Assembly (NCBI GenBank): GCA_948474755.1
Contig: CAOLHI010001478.1
Location: forward strand, 496,001-560,000
Length of the DNA stretch: 64,000 bases
Source of the DNA: Ctenosaura bakeri
Taxonomy: Eukaryota > Chordata > Lepidosauria > Squamata > Iguanidae
Direction of reading: 5' to 3'
Shown: one piece after another, positions 32,666 through 44,345 of the stretch
How positions within the stretch are numbered: the first letter of the stretch is position 1
Layout: the number at the start of each line of letters is the position of its first letter
The notes under the pieces: model-generated
Seen by the model: the letters and a program-made list of their open reading frames with translations, nothing else
Told to the model about the DNA's origin: nothing
The model's database searches: none
Position numbers and translations under genes: made by a program

Positions 32666-35600
32666 ACAAACATTTAGTGGCTGACATTTTGGATGCAGAA
32701 CTGTGCTAATATCATTGCTTTTTAAAAAATTTTTGGAGACCAACAGCAAATGGGAAGAATATGTACAGTCATTAATTGTTGTGCATGTAATGATCATAGG
32801 AACATAAGTTTCTGTGAGTGAATGCATAGAGGGAAGCATTTCTGGTCAACACAAATAGAAAACTGTAATGCAAGGCACAAGACATTATGAGTTCAGCTGC
32901 ACTGAGATTTATATTGTCTTAAGTAAAATTTGCTTGTTCCAGTTATTGGTTTTTGGTTACATCATTTTACAGAGACTGTAGCAGCAAATATCATGGTGTT
33001 TGTCATGTGGGTGGCATTAGTCTTTTTGTCATGATCATATTCTTTTTTTTTAAAGTACTGTTATCTTTTATTACTTTAAACAATTTTGGATTTGTGTGAA
33101 TGGCAAGTAAATTCAGGCATTATACCAGGTGAAACGCATAAAGAGCATGGCTAGTGTTCTAAAGGATTGGATACTTGACCAGTAAAACATGGTTCTCGCC
33201 ATTCTGTCTGTCCAGAGGTGAATATGTTATTGCTAGATAGCCAAAGTGGTCAAATGAGGAAGCAGTCTCTGAGATTTTCAGCTATTGATAGACATGCAAA
33301 TTAACACCTAAATGCCTTCTCATACAATTTCTACACATGGTTGTCAGATGCAGAGGAAGCATACATGTTTTCCTAAACACCAAATTATGCTACAGCATTT
33401 TATAATCCAAGTAAAAGACAATATATTGTTCAATGTTACACTGGATATAGACTGGATAGATAGAATATTAAATTAACACCAGCTGGTAGAGAAAATAACT
33501 TATTCCAGCAAGTCATATCAATAAAGTAGACATACTTTTTTTTATCCAGCCCTTCCAGATCCACAGCAAAATGTATGCAGATTTATACAGCACAGTGCAT
33601 GAAAAATACTCCTGCATAAGGAAACAAAATAGACATTAATCAGATATTAAAGGACTAATATGTCAGAAAGAAATGTACATGTGAATACTGATAGGGATGT
33701 TAAAAATATAAAACTTTTATGCATTGCCTTGTTGAGTGTAGAAAACATAATGCATTGCAACGTTTCAGCAAATTGGCAAATGGGTGCAAATGAACAAAGA
33801 TAAAATTTAATATGCATTGCTTATAAACAAGCAGGATGGTGTTAAAAAGAAATCTGACTGTGTGAACAGTTGAATTTGTATTTGAGAATTTGTTTAGATA
33901 GGATCCCAATACTTCAGTGCATAACTAGTAGCCAGCAAATTGGATTTGGATCTGTCCAGTTAGGTTCAATCATGGCCCTAATGCATATAAAATGCAACTA
34001 AATGATGAGCATAGTTAAGGGATAGCAAGTAGTAGGTGCAAATGTGTTCCCATTTATTGGGAATTTTGGACTGTTTACAGTAATTTTTCATTGTGTTTCT
34101 TGTAATTTCCAGATATCAGAAATAAGCTGATATGATTAGTCAAGAACAGAGCTGGCTTAGTGCTTCTCAGGCTTAAAAAGGTGTTAAAGACTTGCCGAAT
34201 TAGAAATACTGAGTTAATAGCAAGACTAATAAATAAGAGAGGGTGCTTAATTCCTTTACATCTCCAGCTCTCCAGGGCATTAGAGTGATTGATGGATGGA
34301 TACAACTCTGGACAGGGAGAAAGGAGTACAAAAAATGTTTGTGCATTTCAGAATGGTTTCTCAAAGCTTGTGCAAAATAACTTTGGCTCTGTGATTAGAA
34401 CTGGATTGTTGTTGTCCATGATGTTTCAGAATTAGAAGCAGGAAGGTGGGGAAGAGGAAAGAGCGAATGTGTTTTGTCTTCTCGGCATTGCAATTCCTCC
34501 CTCCCAATCAAATCTCCTTAAGCTGTCTTGCATTAATTAGTCTTAACCACACTGTTGCATGTTTGGAAAGAGATCGTTGAATTCAAATAAGGCTTGACCC
34601 TAGAGGGACTGGCTCTCCTGCTTTTCTTCTCTCATCTCCTTAAATCTAAAAATTGCTAAGTGATCTCTGTGGCTCAGGCTTTCCTCGCAGATTAGTGTAA
34701 GAAAAGCCCCAACATCTGCAAAAGTGACTGCTTTTGACAACCGTACCGATATCTTAAAGAGCAGGAATTTCCCTAATAAAACCCCTTAAAAATAAGTCTT
34801 CTTAAGATTTCTTAATGCCACAGTGATCAGTTTGCATGTTTCAGAAATTCAAGAATTTTTTATCTGCTTTGGAAAGTTATGAAAACGAAGCAGGTTTATT
34901 TAAAGGAAAGGAATGGGGGGGATTGAAATGCAGGAGCACAGGCTAGTGGAGCTTAGAAGCTCTTGATAAAACCATAAATTGTATAGTTCCATGAATATAC
35001 AGGCTGAGTAAAAATGACGATTGGCACTTGGTTTGAACTTAGCTATGTTGGTAATAGTAGTAGTAGTAGCAATAGTAGTAGTAGTAAAGGTAGAAGATGG
35101 TTATGATGATGATTCTCTATGAGTGTCCATGGGCAGTTGTTCCTGGCTGTTCCTTAAATATTTAACACAGAATTGTTGGGTTTGCCCATCAGTGTTAACT
35201 TATAGTGTATAATTGTTGAATTTGCCCATCAATGTTAATTTACAGTGTGCAGTGCACACAGTTAATGCTTATCATGATCAGCTGCTTAACGCACACAGTA
35301 GGCAAGGTTCTGCTAGCATGTGTGCAAGGCATTTTCATGTACAGGTTGCCATAGGCAAGCAACCATGGGTCAAATTAGATAGAGCATTTGTCATATTGTT
35401 TACCATGGTATATTTCATTTTAACAAATAAAAGCTAGTTAGGAACAGAGGGACCTCAACTGGGGACAATGATTTGAGAAGTGGACTGAAGAGTGGGGATT
35501 TAATCCATTTTATACCCAAAACTGTAAATACAAGAGTTCAAGGATGTCAGTGTGGTGATGGAGTTCAAAAGTGCTCCAAAATACGGAAAGAAGCCATAGA

Positions 35601-35820
35601 CTCCATAACTAAGATAGCAGATTGAAGTATCTCAGATAAGAGTGGATGGATACAACTCTTAAAAGAAAAGGTGGAGGGACCTTGAGAGATTATAAAGCAG
35701 GCAATTAATCTAGGCATGGAACCACAGAAAGGAACTAAGACAATAATCTTTCATTGCCCTGAAAATCTCCAGGAACAGCTGGGATTCCTGAAAGGAGAAA
35801 CTGGAGAACAAACCTGTGAA
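32666..35820. other. Unique DNA, about 3.1 kb, possible conserved non-coding element
   Basis: The longest repeat-poor stretch in the window. It has a T-run near 33043 and (TAG)n at 35053-35085 and no gene. Positions about 34440-34880 are balanced in composition and keep isolated CpGs, with CATTAATTAG-type motifs, as often seen in conserved non-coding elements. Confidence 0.45.
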
Positions 35821-35823
35821 TTA

Positions 35824-36225
35824 GGCCCTTTCCACACAATGATGGGGAACACTAGAGGAGCGGGACTGTGACAACACTTCTGCAAGACATCGTCACACTC
35901 CTATCCTTCTCACATTGCCAGCCAGTGTGATCATGGGGTAAATCATTGATGGATTTTCTCTGTCAATGACTCCCAATCCTGTGATGCTCCCACACTTACC
36001 TGCTATGTGGAAGGGCCAGAAGCACAATGGAGGAGCTTCCTGCCCCAGCGCAGCATGGGAAAGAGCCTGGTTGCACTGCAGAAGGAAGAGTCATGTCCCT
36101 CGTGCTCCCTTCTGGAGGGAGCCAGGCTGGTGCATCGTGCTCCCCATCGTGCTCCCTTCCTGCCAAAGGTGCTTCCGGGAATGCAACCGCAGGGTGACAG
36201 GATAAAGTAAGGTGTGGAAAAGGTC
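35824..36225. mobile_element. GC-rich Harbinger-like element, copy 6
   Basis: GGCCCTTTCCACAC at the left and GGTGTGGAAAAGGTC at the right. The core shares the CTTCCTGCCCCAGCGCAGC and TTGCACTGCAGAAGGAAGAG module with 45735-46136 and 50804-51227. The flanks TTA and ATA differ by one base. Confidence 0.65.
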
Positions 36226-36690
36226 ATAAGAGGCTTGAACAAGTGTGCTACAGACACAGCTGTCATTGTTTCTGGGTGGTGGCAAGGATGGAAATAACAG
36301 CATCCTGCAGAAAAGAACAGAAAATATTGATTACACTATGGTTGGCAGCCATAAAGGAAAAACTCCACAGGCTAGCCAAGGTTTCAAAACTCCTTCACAA
36401 TGTGGAAGACCACCATGTGACACACATTCTTTCATGTCACGCACAAACCAGGTTAGTATGGGGCTACACAAGATATACTACAGATACTCAGTGGTTTTTA
36501 GAAAGCTGGGCTAATTATTGTATTACTAAAGCTTTACAACTGAAGTAAAATTGATTGTATGCACTTGATCCTACTACCACACTTTTTTTTTTTAAAAGTG
36601 ATCTTGGTTATTTGTTATGACCTAAAAAGAAATAGTACAGCTTCAGTGAGTTCAAGTCACCGTCAAGATTCACTGCAATGCTCATCACAG
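36226..36690. other. Unique non-coding DNA
   Basis: Plus frames of 101 and 89 codons (36243-36548, 36245-36514) overlap in different registers without a recognisable domain; probably chance. Confidence 0.45.
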
Positions 36691-36699
36691 GTTAGATTT

Positions 36700-37146
36700 C
36701 ATCTGAAGCAAGACTGTACCTCCCTCAATGAGTCCATTAGAGCTCTAAAATCTTCAGAAAAGGCCCTTTTCTTTGTTCTGTCATCTTCTCAGATTCTTTG
36801 GCTATAAACAAGAGAGAATACCTTCCCAGTGGTTGCTCCCAGACTTTGGAATTCTCTCCCTAAGGAGACTGAAATGACTCTCTCCTTGCTCTCCTTTTGC
36901 CATCACGTAAAAACATTCTGATGTCACCAGGCTTTTATAAACTGACTGGCATGGGCTTTTAATGGTGTGCTGTGTTCTTTTGTTCGTATGTGGTCTTTTA
37001 AAGAATTTTAATAGTTTTAAACTTTATAAATTGTTTAATTGGTTTTTAAATAACTTTTATGTTTATACTTTTGAATGATTTGTAAGATTGTTTTTAGTAA
37101 GTTGAAAGCCACTTTGAATGCCATTATTGATGGAAATTCAGGCTAG
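36700..37146 (+). mobile_element. L2-like LINE 3' end
   Basis: TTTGGAATTCTCTCCCTAAG is the decayed form of the LWNSLP motif near the C-terminus of L2 ORF2. A long T-rich 3' UTR and TTGAAAGCCACTTTGAATGC follow, then a tail that runs into (GAAA)n. Confidence 0.55.
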
Positions 37147-37148
37147 CA

Positions 37149-37208
<60 letters not shown>
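37147..37208 (+). repeat. (GAAA)n microsatellite
   Basis: About fifteen GAAA units directly after the L2-like 3' end, probably grown from its A-rich tail. Confidence 0.95.
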
Positions 37209-37352
37209 AGCTCTGTATTCAGTTTTAGGCATCAGCCCTTGGGAAAAAGCACTGGTGGGTTGCAATAAATTAAAATGGAAGATCTGAGCACCATCTGGGG
37301 CTGAGTATATAAAATCTGCTAGATATAATACGTAAAGCATTTTGTTGTCTTA

Positions 37353-37425
37353 GGCCGTTTCTGCACTAGATTGTTATAGTGCTATTATTCCACTATCAAC
37401 ATCCTATGGAATCCTGAGGTTTGCT
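37353..37425. mobile_element. Harbinger-like MITE, 5' half
   Basis: GGCCGTTTCTGCACTAGATT, GTTATAGTGCTATTATTCC and ATCCTATGGAATCCTGAGG. The right arm is missing; CR1-related sequence follows. Confidence 0.75.
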
Positions 37426-37489
37426 CTTCTAGCTGCTCTTCTAACATAATATGAAAACAAGTATCATCAAAGTACCCAAGAAAGCTATT

Positions 37490-37895
37490 TGGTGACAATG
37501 TTGACTGTTTGGAAACTACTTCCACAATGAAAAGGCAGAATTGCTCAGTACCTATTTTGCTTCAGTTTTTTTTCCCCAAAAAAGAGAGGAGGAAATTCCA
37601 TAAATCATCAGAGCCCTTGGCAAGGAATCCAGGATGCAAATAAAGATTGATAAGGAGTTAGTCAGAAATCACCCAGTTAACCTATATGAGTTCAAATCTG
37701 CAGGGCCAGATGAACTGCATCCCGGAGTACTGACAGAACTTGCTGACATAGTTTCTGAACCATTTGCCATCATATTTGAGAAATCTTGGAGACTGGGTGA
37801 GGTGCCAGAGCACTGGAAATGAGCAAACATTGCTTGTGTCTTTAAAAAAGACAAAAATAAAATAAAATAAATCCAGGAAAATACAGGCCAGTCAG
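37490..37895 (+). pseudogene. CR1 LINE ORF2 fragment, start of the reverse transcriptase domain
   Basis: The translation contains AELLSTYFASVF-like, GPDELHPG and FEKSWRLGEVPEHW, then a stop (TGA at about 37820), then continues in register with VFKKDK and, after an insert-like A-rich stretch, ENTGQSV (from NYRPVSV). These are the conserved residues before and at the start of the CR1-clade RT. The fragment ends before the YxDD catalytic motif. It is a dead copy truncated at both ends. Confidence 0.8.
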
Positions 37896-39094
37896 TGTAA
37901 AAAAGATACTGATTGTTGACCTAGGTTTGTTTCTCTTACAAATTAATCTCTTACAAAGTTTTTCTAGCCTCTTTTAATCATGAATAAACAACATTTTGAT
38001 TGTGGACTATTTAGGAAATACTTCAGCACTTCAGGCTATAATTGTAAGCACTGTTACAGGGGACAGATATTGAAATTAGTGAATTTGCTTTCAAATAAAT
38101 AAGTTTAGGATCAGGTTGATGATAATAGCTGACAAGAGCAAAAGCCGATATGGAATGATGGGCTGTATGATTGATAACCTAACTGACTGAAGAAGCCAGG
38201 CAGAGCTTTGCTGATAACTGTACAGACTGTATTTAAGTTTGATTAAATTGAATTTATACATTATTTTGAAGTAACTTTTCAGCTAAATATTTCAACCAGT
38301 ACACATATCTTTTTTGTAATTCAAAAGTCAAGCCGCAGGGCTGTTTTCTCCATAGATGCTATTCTGTATTGGGAATACTGGGAGCTGCCAATTGCAGTAA
38401 TAGCTTCTAATTCCAAATTAATTCAGTGTAAATGAACTGTCAAGAGAAGATTGATTTGTTTTGGTAATTGCCCTGGTTGAGACTGCTTGGTGGCAGCAGG
38501 AAACAACTAGCAGGAGCAGATAGTGCTTTGGCAGGCCTGGTGGAGCCTAAAGGAGGATTGAGGAGACAAGGGGACCAGTTACAAACATCATATGTCAGGC
38601 CTGGAATTGAGTGAGATGCTATTTGGGACAGAAAGATCTTCAAAAAGGCTAATAGTTTTAGGAGGAGGTGAACAGTTTTTTTAAAAAAAAGGGTGGGGTT
38701 GTATATTGCTGGAAATTCCTCAGTGAAACTGAGATATCCAGCATCTGTGGTGTAACTCTGTGGTGGTTTTAATGAAGGGAGGGTTGTACAACAGACCAGA
38801 CTGTGGGAGTTTTTGGTCCCAGTAGGAGCCCAGAATCAAATACTGAACCTATTTCTTTCAAGCCAAAATGGGAAATCTTTTTATTGTTGTTGAGGTCTTC
38901 ATTCTCTTGGAGGTATTCTGGCTGGAGACAGGAGGTTGGCAATTAGTGAAATTGGGTGTCTAACTGGGGTGTAAATGTGAACATTGCGAGCCAATTCCCC
39001 CAAATAAGAATTCTGCCCCCAATAAAATTTTCCTTCAGTGCTTAAATTTCTAACATTGCAGTAAGGAAAAAAAAACTTCAGATCAGCATTTGGG
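37896..39094. other. Unique non-coding DNA
   Basis: No gene recognised. About 38210-38450 is AT-rich with repeated AATTAA cores. Confidence 0.5.
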
Positions 39095-39125
39095 AATGTT
39101 AGCTGGCATCTAGATAGTCAATTAT

Positions 39126-39325
39126 TTTTTTTTTTAATTTCATAGTTTTTAATTTTTGTTATAATACAATTCCAAACCTTTATATATACATTGTAAGAGA
39201 AAACAGTACAAAATTCTTTACGTTAATAAAGAGAGAAAACTAGAAAACTAGAAAAAAGGGTTATAATACATTATACTACACTCAAAATTGATTTGACTTA
39301 TTAATCTGGGTAAAAAAAATGTGAA
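39126..39325 (-). mobile_element. L1-like 3' UTR fragment
   Basis: It starts with a T-run on the plus strand (complement of poly(A)), followed by TTTTTGTTATAATACAATTCC and other AT-rich sequence like the block at 631-1237. It is bracketed by related copies of a sequence of about 31 bp (39095-39125 and 39326-39356) that share an exact TAGTCAATTAT. Confidence 0.5.
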
Positions 39326-39356
39326 AATGTTAGCTGGAATCTTGTTAGTCAATTAT

Positions 39357-39764
39357 GATGTCATAAGTGCTTCATATTCTCACTTGCAATAGTGGCACTA
39401 TTGCCATGACTATAAGTGACCCTGAAACCCATCGTAAATGCTATCCGAAGTGATGGAGGTCTATGCCATTACAAAGTAAGGCCTTTCAGGATGACATGAT
39501 CAATGCCCTCCCCCACCAGTGTGTGATGCTGCAGAGAACAGAAGCAAGGCTCCGCAGGGTCCTGTCTCAACTTATTATCGCAGAGTTGCTCACTGGTGGG
39601 AAATCATGTGACCCTGCAGACCCCACTCAGCAGCAGCACAGAACTCTGTCACTTCAGATGGCTGACTGGCTTTTAAGTTGGGTTTCATGAGTTGGATGCA
39701 GAGTTATGACATTGCTTGCCATGGCACTACCTTTCTGCAGTGGAGGGATTGCATGCTCCTGTGA
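39357..39764. other. Unique non-coding DNA
   Basis: A 75-codon plus frame at 39463-39690 has no recognisable domain. Confidence 0.45.
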
Positions 39765-40000
39765 AGCAAGAGGCCCTGGTGGTGCAGGGGTTAAATGCCA
39801 GTACTGCAGCCACAAGGTTGTGAGTTTGATCCTGCTGGGCTCCAGGTTGACTCAGCCTTCCATCCTTCCGCAAGTTGGTAAAATGACTACCCAGCTTGTT
39901 GAGGGCAATTAGCTAACATTGAAATCCGCTTAGAGAGCACTTAGCTGATAAGCCGTATAGAAATATACATGCAATTGCTATTGCTATACTGATAGCAATG
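39765..40000 (+). mobile_element. tRNA-derived SINE with (TTGCTA)n end
   Basis: GGCCCTGGTGGTGCAGGGGT is the A-box-like head and GGTTGTGAGTTTGATCCTGC the B box. GACTCAGCCTTCCATCCTTC, GGTAAAATGACTACCCAGC and CGCTTAGAGAGCACTTAGC form the body, and ATTGCTATTGCTAT the tail. Almost complete. Known to me as a common squamate SINE; exact family name uncertain. Confidence 0.75.
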
Positions 40001-40164
40001 CTGCTGACAGGATCTCCCATGTCAGACAAGCTTTTGCTGAGGAGACAGGCTAAATGTGCCAATCTGCCCCTGGGGAGCAACAGTAGTTGGGGAGAGGTGA
40101 GACTGATGCAGGATCTCTCAGAGAAAATGGCAGTGGCATCATAGTTTATACTTGTTAGTATTGC

Positions 40165-41435
40165 ACAGAAGGAGGCATGGTAAGTCACTTTTGAATGTCT
40201 TTTACCATGAAAACCCCATGATGAGACAATCCAAAATGAAATAAAAGACAGTGCCAGAAGATTACACTCAGCAAGCTACTGGAGTACAGCAGAGTACAAC
40301 TACAGATAGTGCTATGGCTAATAATACAATGGGACTCAAGCTGAAAGGACATTCAGCTGTTGACACACTCAGAGATGAAAGTCCAAAGCTGCATAATAGA
40401 TATTATAGGAACATGGACTATGGGAAGCATGAATCAAGGAAGACTGACATAGTAAAATAAGAAATGGAATATATAAATTTTGCAATACTTGGGGTGAGCA
40501 AGCTAAAGTGGACAGAAAAAGGACATTTTGAGTCAATGTTGTACTCAGGAAATGAAAATTTAAGAAGAAACGGGGTGACATCAATAGTGAGGAGAAATGT
40601 AGCAAAAGCAAAGGATATACAGTATGACCCCCATATCCGCAGATTCATTATCCACTGATTCGGTTATCCGCGGTTGGTGATGGGCATGCAGAGAACAGGA
40701 GATCACCCACTCTGCACACCTCTGCTGGCTGGAGCAAGTGAGCGGAGGCCCCAGGCTGTGCAGGAACACAGCAAATGCCAGCCCTACATGTTGTTGCAAG
40801 GCCTGATCCCGGGTGCCCGCATGAGCTCAGGTCCCAGGGCATGCAGGGATGTGGCAAACGCCAGCCCTACACGCCGCTGTGGGAGAACTGTACTTTAAAA
40901 TGTTTTTTTGGGGGGTGTTGACAGTGTGTTTGCTACTATCTGCAGATTTCAATATCCATGGGGGGCGGGGGCAGAACAAATTCCTCACGGATACAGAGGT
41001 CCTACTGTAATGCAAAGTCTGACTGAATCATTTCATTAAGACTTCAAGGAAAACCCATCATAACTCATTTGAAATGTAGTGCTGGAGATGGGTTCTGCAG
41101 ATACTGTGGACTAGAAAAAAGACAAATGAATGGGTCCCAGAGCAAATCAAGCCTGAACTCTCCTTAGAAGCCAAGATGACTGAATGGAGACTGTCATACT
41201 TTGGGCATATCATGAGAAGAAGTTATTCATCAGAAAAAAACAGTAATGCCTGGTAAGGTGTAAGACAGTAGGAAAAGACAAAGACCACACTACAGTTAGA
41301 TAGAGGCAATCAGGGAAGCCATGGCCCAGAGTCTGCAAGACCTGAGCAGGGCTGTTGATTATAGGCTGACTTCGAGATTTCTCGTTCATAGGGTCACTAT
41401 ATATCAGTGTTGACTTGACAGCAGTTAACAACAGG
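40165..41435 (+). mobile_element. RTE-BovB LINE, internally deleted and split by a Tigger-like MITE
   Basis: The 5' part (40165-40617) has CTTTTACCATGAAAACCCCATG and a translated stretch AILGVSKLKWTEKGHFES followed by RRNGVTSIVRRNVAKA, typical of the RTE endonuclease domain. The 3' part (41010-41435) decodes, with frameshifts, to the BovB C-terminal region (an SYFGHIMRR-like block) and ends in AGGGTCACTATATATCAGTG..ACTTGACAGCAGTTAACAAC, the BovB-type tail. The reverse transcriptase domain is deleted. The 388-bp MITE lies at the junction. Confidence 0.75.
40620..41007. mobile_element. Tigger/pogo-like MITE
   Basis: Terminal inverted repeats CAGTATGACCCCCATATCCGC and the complement of CGGATACAGAGGTCCTACTG, flanked by TA (40618-40619 and 41008-41009), as expected for Tc1/mariner-pogo elements. 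Non-coding, GC-rich interior. It sits inside the RTE-BovB copy. Confidence 0.8.
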
Positions 41436-42758
41436 AAGAAAAAACATTGTGGCTATGTTTCTGATGCAGGATCTTGACCATGGTTAAAGCATTTGTCAAT
41501 TTGATTATGTGCAGAATATTTGATATTACCTCTGCTGCTGTCCTATGGAATTTTTAATAGAGACTTATAAGTTCTCATGTCATTTTCACAGTCTCTTTGC
41601 AAGCCCTGCAAGGCTGAGAGACTGAGAAAGACTAAAAATGTGAGGCATGTAAGTTCCTATTAAAAATGATGTAAGGCAGCAGTGGAAGAGATGGCAAGCT
41701 CTGCCCCTGATTCTGCCTTGCAAAGGAACCCCGCCACCTCAAAAACAAAGCTGAGCAGCTGGTGTGCTCCCCACTGCGGATGCAAATCTATCATATTTGT
41801 GTGTGTGTGTGTGTGTGTTATATGGTTGAGATCGTATAGATATTTACAATTTTTCCATTTTTGTGAGGGTCCTATGCCCCTAACCCAGTGAATGTGGGAG
41901 GACAACTATATTTCTTTGGGCTCTAACTATGCATAGTAAACAAACATGCCATCTGGTGTATGCTTTCAGATTCCTATATTAAGGCTTGAAAAGTTTTATC
42001 TCAGTGTTAAAACAAACCTACCAAGTAAGGTACTCAATGTACCCTATTTGGGCTGTATTTGGATTGTGTTCTTGCCTCTCCATCTCCCTCCCCATTTCTT
42101 CTGTTTTTGTTGTTTAAATCCTCAGATCAATACAGGTGCTATGTGAGCAAATTGCTAATGAGGCTGCCTCGATGACTTTATCGATAACATTTAAATACTT
42201 TTCACACTTGCAGTGGATTTTGAATAATTTATTTGCTTCTAGTCAATTGCATATCTTCTCATTAGCATTAGACTGAAAAGTGATATTTGGACTAGTTAGT
42301 AATCTTTAAAGACTCAAGGGTTGGAATTTTGGATTCCCTCCTCCCCCTGCTCTCAGGACTTAGAGTTGTGAAGGATCATATTTGGGAAAAGATTTGCTAG
42401 CATAATGAAAGGGACATTTTATAAAGAGGTTTGGAATAAAGATCGGTCTAATTGTATTTGGCAGATATCATGTGTTTGATTTTAGAAAAATGAATCTGAT
42501 TCGTTCACATTTTATTTACATGTATAAATTCTGTATGTATAAGGACAGCCATCTCTGGAATGGTGTCTGTTAGGACTACTTCACACAGTATGATGCAAGG
42601 CACAAATTCTCAACTAATGATGCATCCTGAGTGTAATCCAATACACTCTAGAGTATGTACCCATATCATGCACATGTTTTGAAATGCTTAGCTGCAATCA
42701 AGGGAGCACTCCTAACCTGCAGCAGAGGGCAACTAAGGGGCTATTGGATGCTATAGAC
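41436..42758. other. Unique DNA with a (GT)n tract
   Basis: (GT)11 lies at 41798-41819. No gene. About 42110-42310 has GCTAATGAGGCTGCCTCGAT and ATCGATAAC and looks like constrained non-coding DNA. Confidence 0.45.
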
Positions 42759-44025
42759 CAGGGTGGGCAACTTCAAAAGGCTGGAAGACTACATTAGCTC
42801 TCTAAGAGACCTTGAGGAGGCAGTCCTGCTCCAACCAAAAATAAATAAATAAATGTTTTTGCCCCCAAACACCTCTAGGGGGCATGGGACATTTCTGAAA
42901 TGTTTTGGCTTTCAAAAAGGCGTGTTTGATGCCTAAATTGGTCTAGATGGTGCAGAATCCCCTGTTATGTTGGAGGTCCCGGGAGGGGTGCCCAAATAAC
43001 ACAAGATGGGGAAATTATGCTCGAGCACTCTCTTAAGCTAACGAGAGGCAGGGCAACTTCAGTGGGGATCTTTAACCCTATGTATACAGTGTCAGGTCAG
43101 AGAGCAGCTCGACAAAGTTTTGAAGTAACAAATGATATTTTATTAAGAACACGAAGGACACGACAAATATTAGCTAACTTAGAAATAGAAATGGAGTTTC
43201 AAGGGAGCGGGTAATATGACACCTGGTCTCGTAGTCCTGGAGAGAAAGATGGGGTTCCAGGAGAGAAAGCTCAGCACAACTCACTGAGGGGAGTTCCTTC
43301 AGACTACTGGCAGCAAGGCGGGATGGAAGTCCAAAGTAGTCCGAGGAAGTCCCAAAAGTGGGGACTTTTTATAGGGTGGAGAGTGCCTACAGGCTATACT
43401 ATGCTCGGTGAGAACAAAGGGATTTTAGAGTGGGACAAAGAAGTTGGAAAAAGGTCAGGTTTTGCATGATGGGCTTAGCACTTAATGACAACAGCGTGGC
43501 CAGTACATTGATGGCCTGACATAAAGGGATGTCTTGGCTCTTGGCCGTGCGGCTTTGTGTAGATACGCGCTGAGCAAAGCCGGTTTGCAGGGAGGTTTTT
43601 CCCTAAAGCAATGGAGAGGCTTAAGTTGCCTGCCTGAATGGGGTTTTGGAATGTACAACCATTAACGGCCGCACCCAAACGTGCTTGTCTGGTGGACCTC
43701 TGCAAACACGTGGAGTAGGGTGGCAGAGAAAGGTCAGGCAAAGGCCAAATTATTTGATATCAAAAGGACATCTAGTGCTCTCACCAGACATATCATAACT
43801 GGAGTAACACCCCTACTGGACATTTTGGAGCATTTGGGGACAATTTAAAAAAAAAATTCAAAAATTGTTTTTGACCCCTGGAAGGCCCAGGAGGGCCTCC
43901 AAAAGTGCCTTCCACAACACCTAGAATGCATTTGGGAGCATTCTGGAACACCTCTGAGGGTTAAGGGCCATAAAAATGGCCCTGGGACCACATGTGGCCT
44001 GCAGGCCATACTTTGCCCACCCCTG
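42759..44025. mobile_element. hAT-like element split by a solo LTR
   Basis: CAGGGTGGGCAACTTC at the left and TACTTTGCCCACCCCTG at the right are hAT-type inverted termini. With the 847-bp LTR removed, the element is about 420 bp and non-coding. The 8-bp duplication is unclear (CTATAGAC at the left against CTGGCTGT or CTGTAGAA at the right). Confidence 0.6.
42963..43809 (-). mobile_element. Solo LTR, copy 2, nested in a hAT element
   Basis: Homologous throughout to 23082-23950. On the minus strand it runs TGTTACTCCAGTTATG.. to ..CAACATAACA, flanked by an exact CCCC 4-bp duplication (42959-42962 and 43810-43813). A TATA box (complement of CTTTTTATAG near 43366-43374) and an AATAAA (complement of TTTATT at 43138-43143) lie in U3-R-U5 order. 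No internal region remains. Confidence 0.8.
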
Positions 44026-44039
44026 CTGGCTGTAGAACT

Positions 44040-44345
44040 TCCTCCAAAGACAGAGAGTGAGGTTTGCTTCTAAAAGCCTTCCTTGGCGCTATAAAAGAAA
44101 GCCTCACTGCCATTGCTGTACCATCTATGGCACTCCTTCTCTTCTCCAGGCTAAACATACCCAGATCTCTAAGCCTCTCCTCATAAGGCATGGTTTCCAG
44201 GCCTTTTACAGTTTTGGTCGCTCCCTTCTGGACACGTTCAATATCCTTCCTGAACTGTGGTGACCAGAACAGGACACAGTAGAAGTGAGGTCTTGGTCTT
44301 GACCTAGACAAGCCTAGAATCACATTGGCTTTTTTAGTTGCTGCA
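44040..44345 (-). pseudogene. CR1 LINE ORF2 C-terminal fragment
   Basis: The minus translation (frame within 43961-44323) contains [19 protein letters not shown] and [18 protein letters not shown], the well-conserved C-terminal part of CR1-clade ORF2 proteins. It runs without a stop for about 80 codons, then leaves the element. It is a truncated remnant, not an active gene. Confidence 0.8.

Noticed and set aside
37147..37208. CRISPR-like or regulatory repeat
   Set aside because: A plain (GAAA)n microsatellite grown from a LINE tail; this is animal DNA with no spacer structure.
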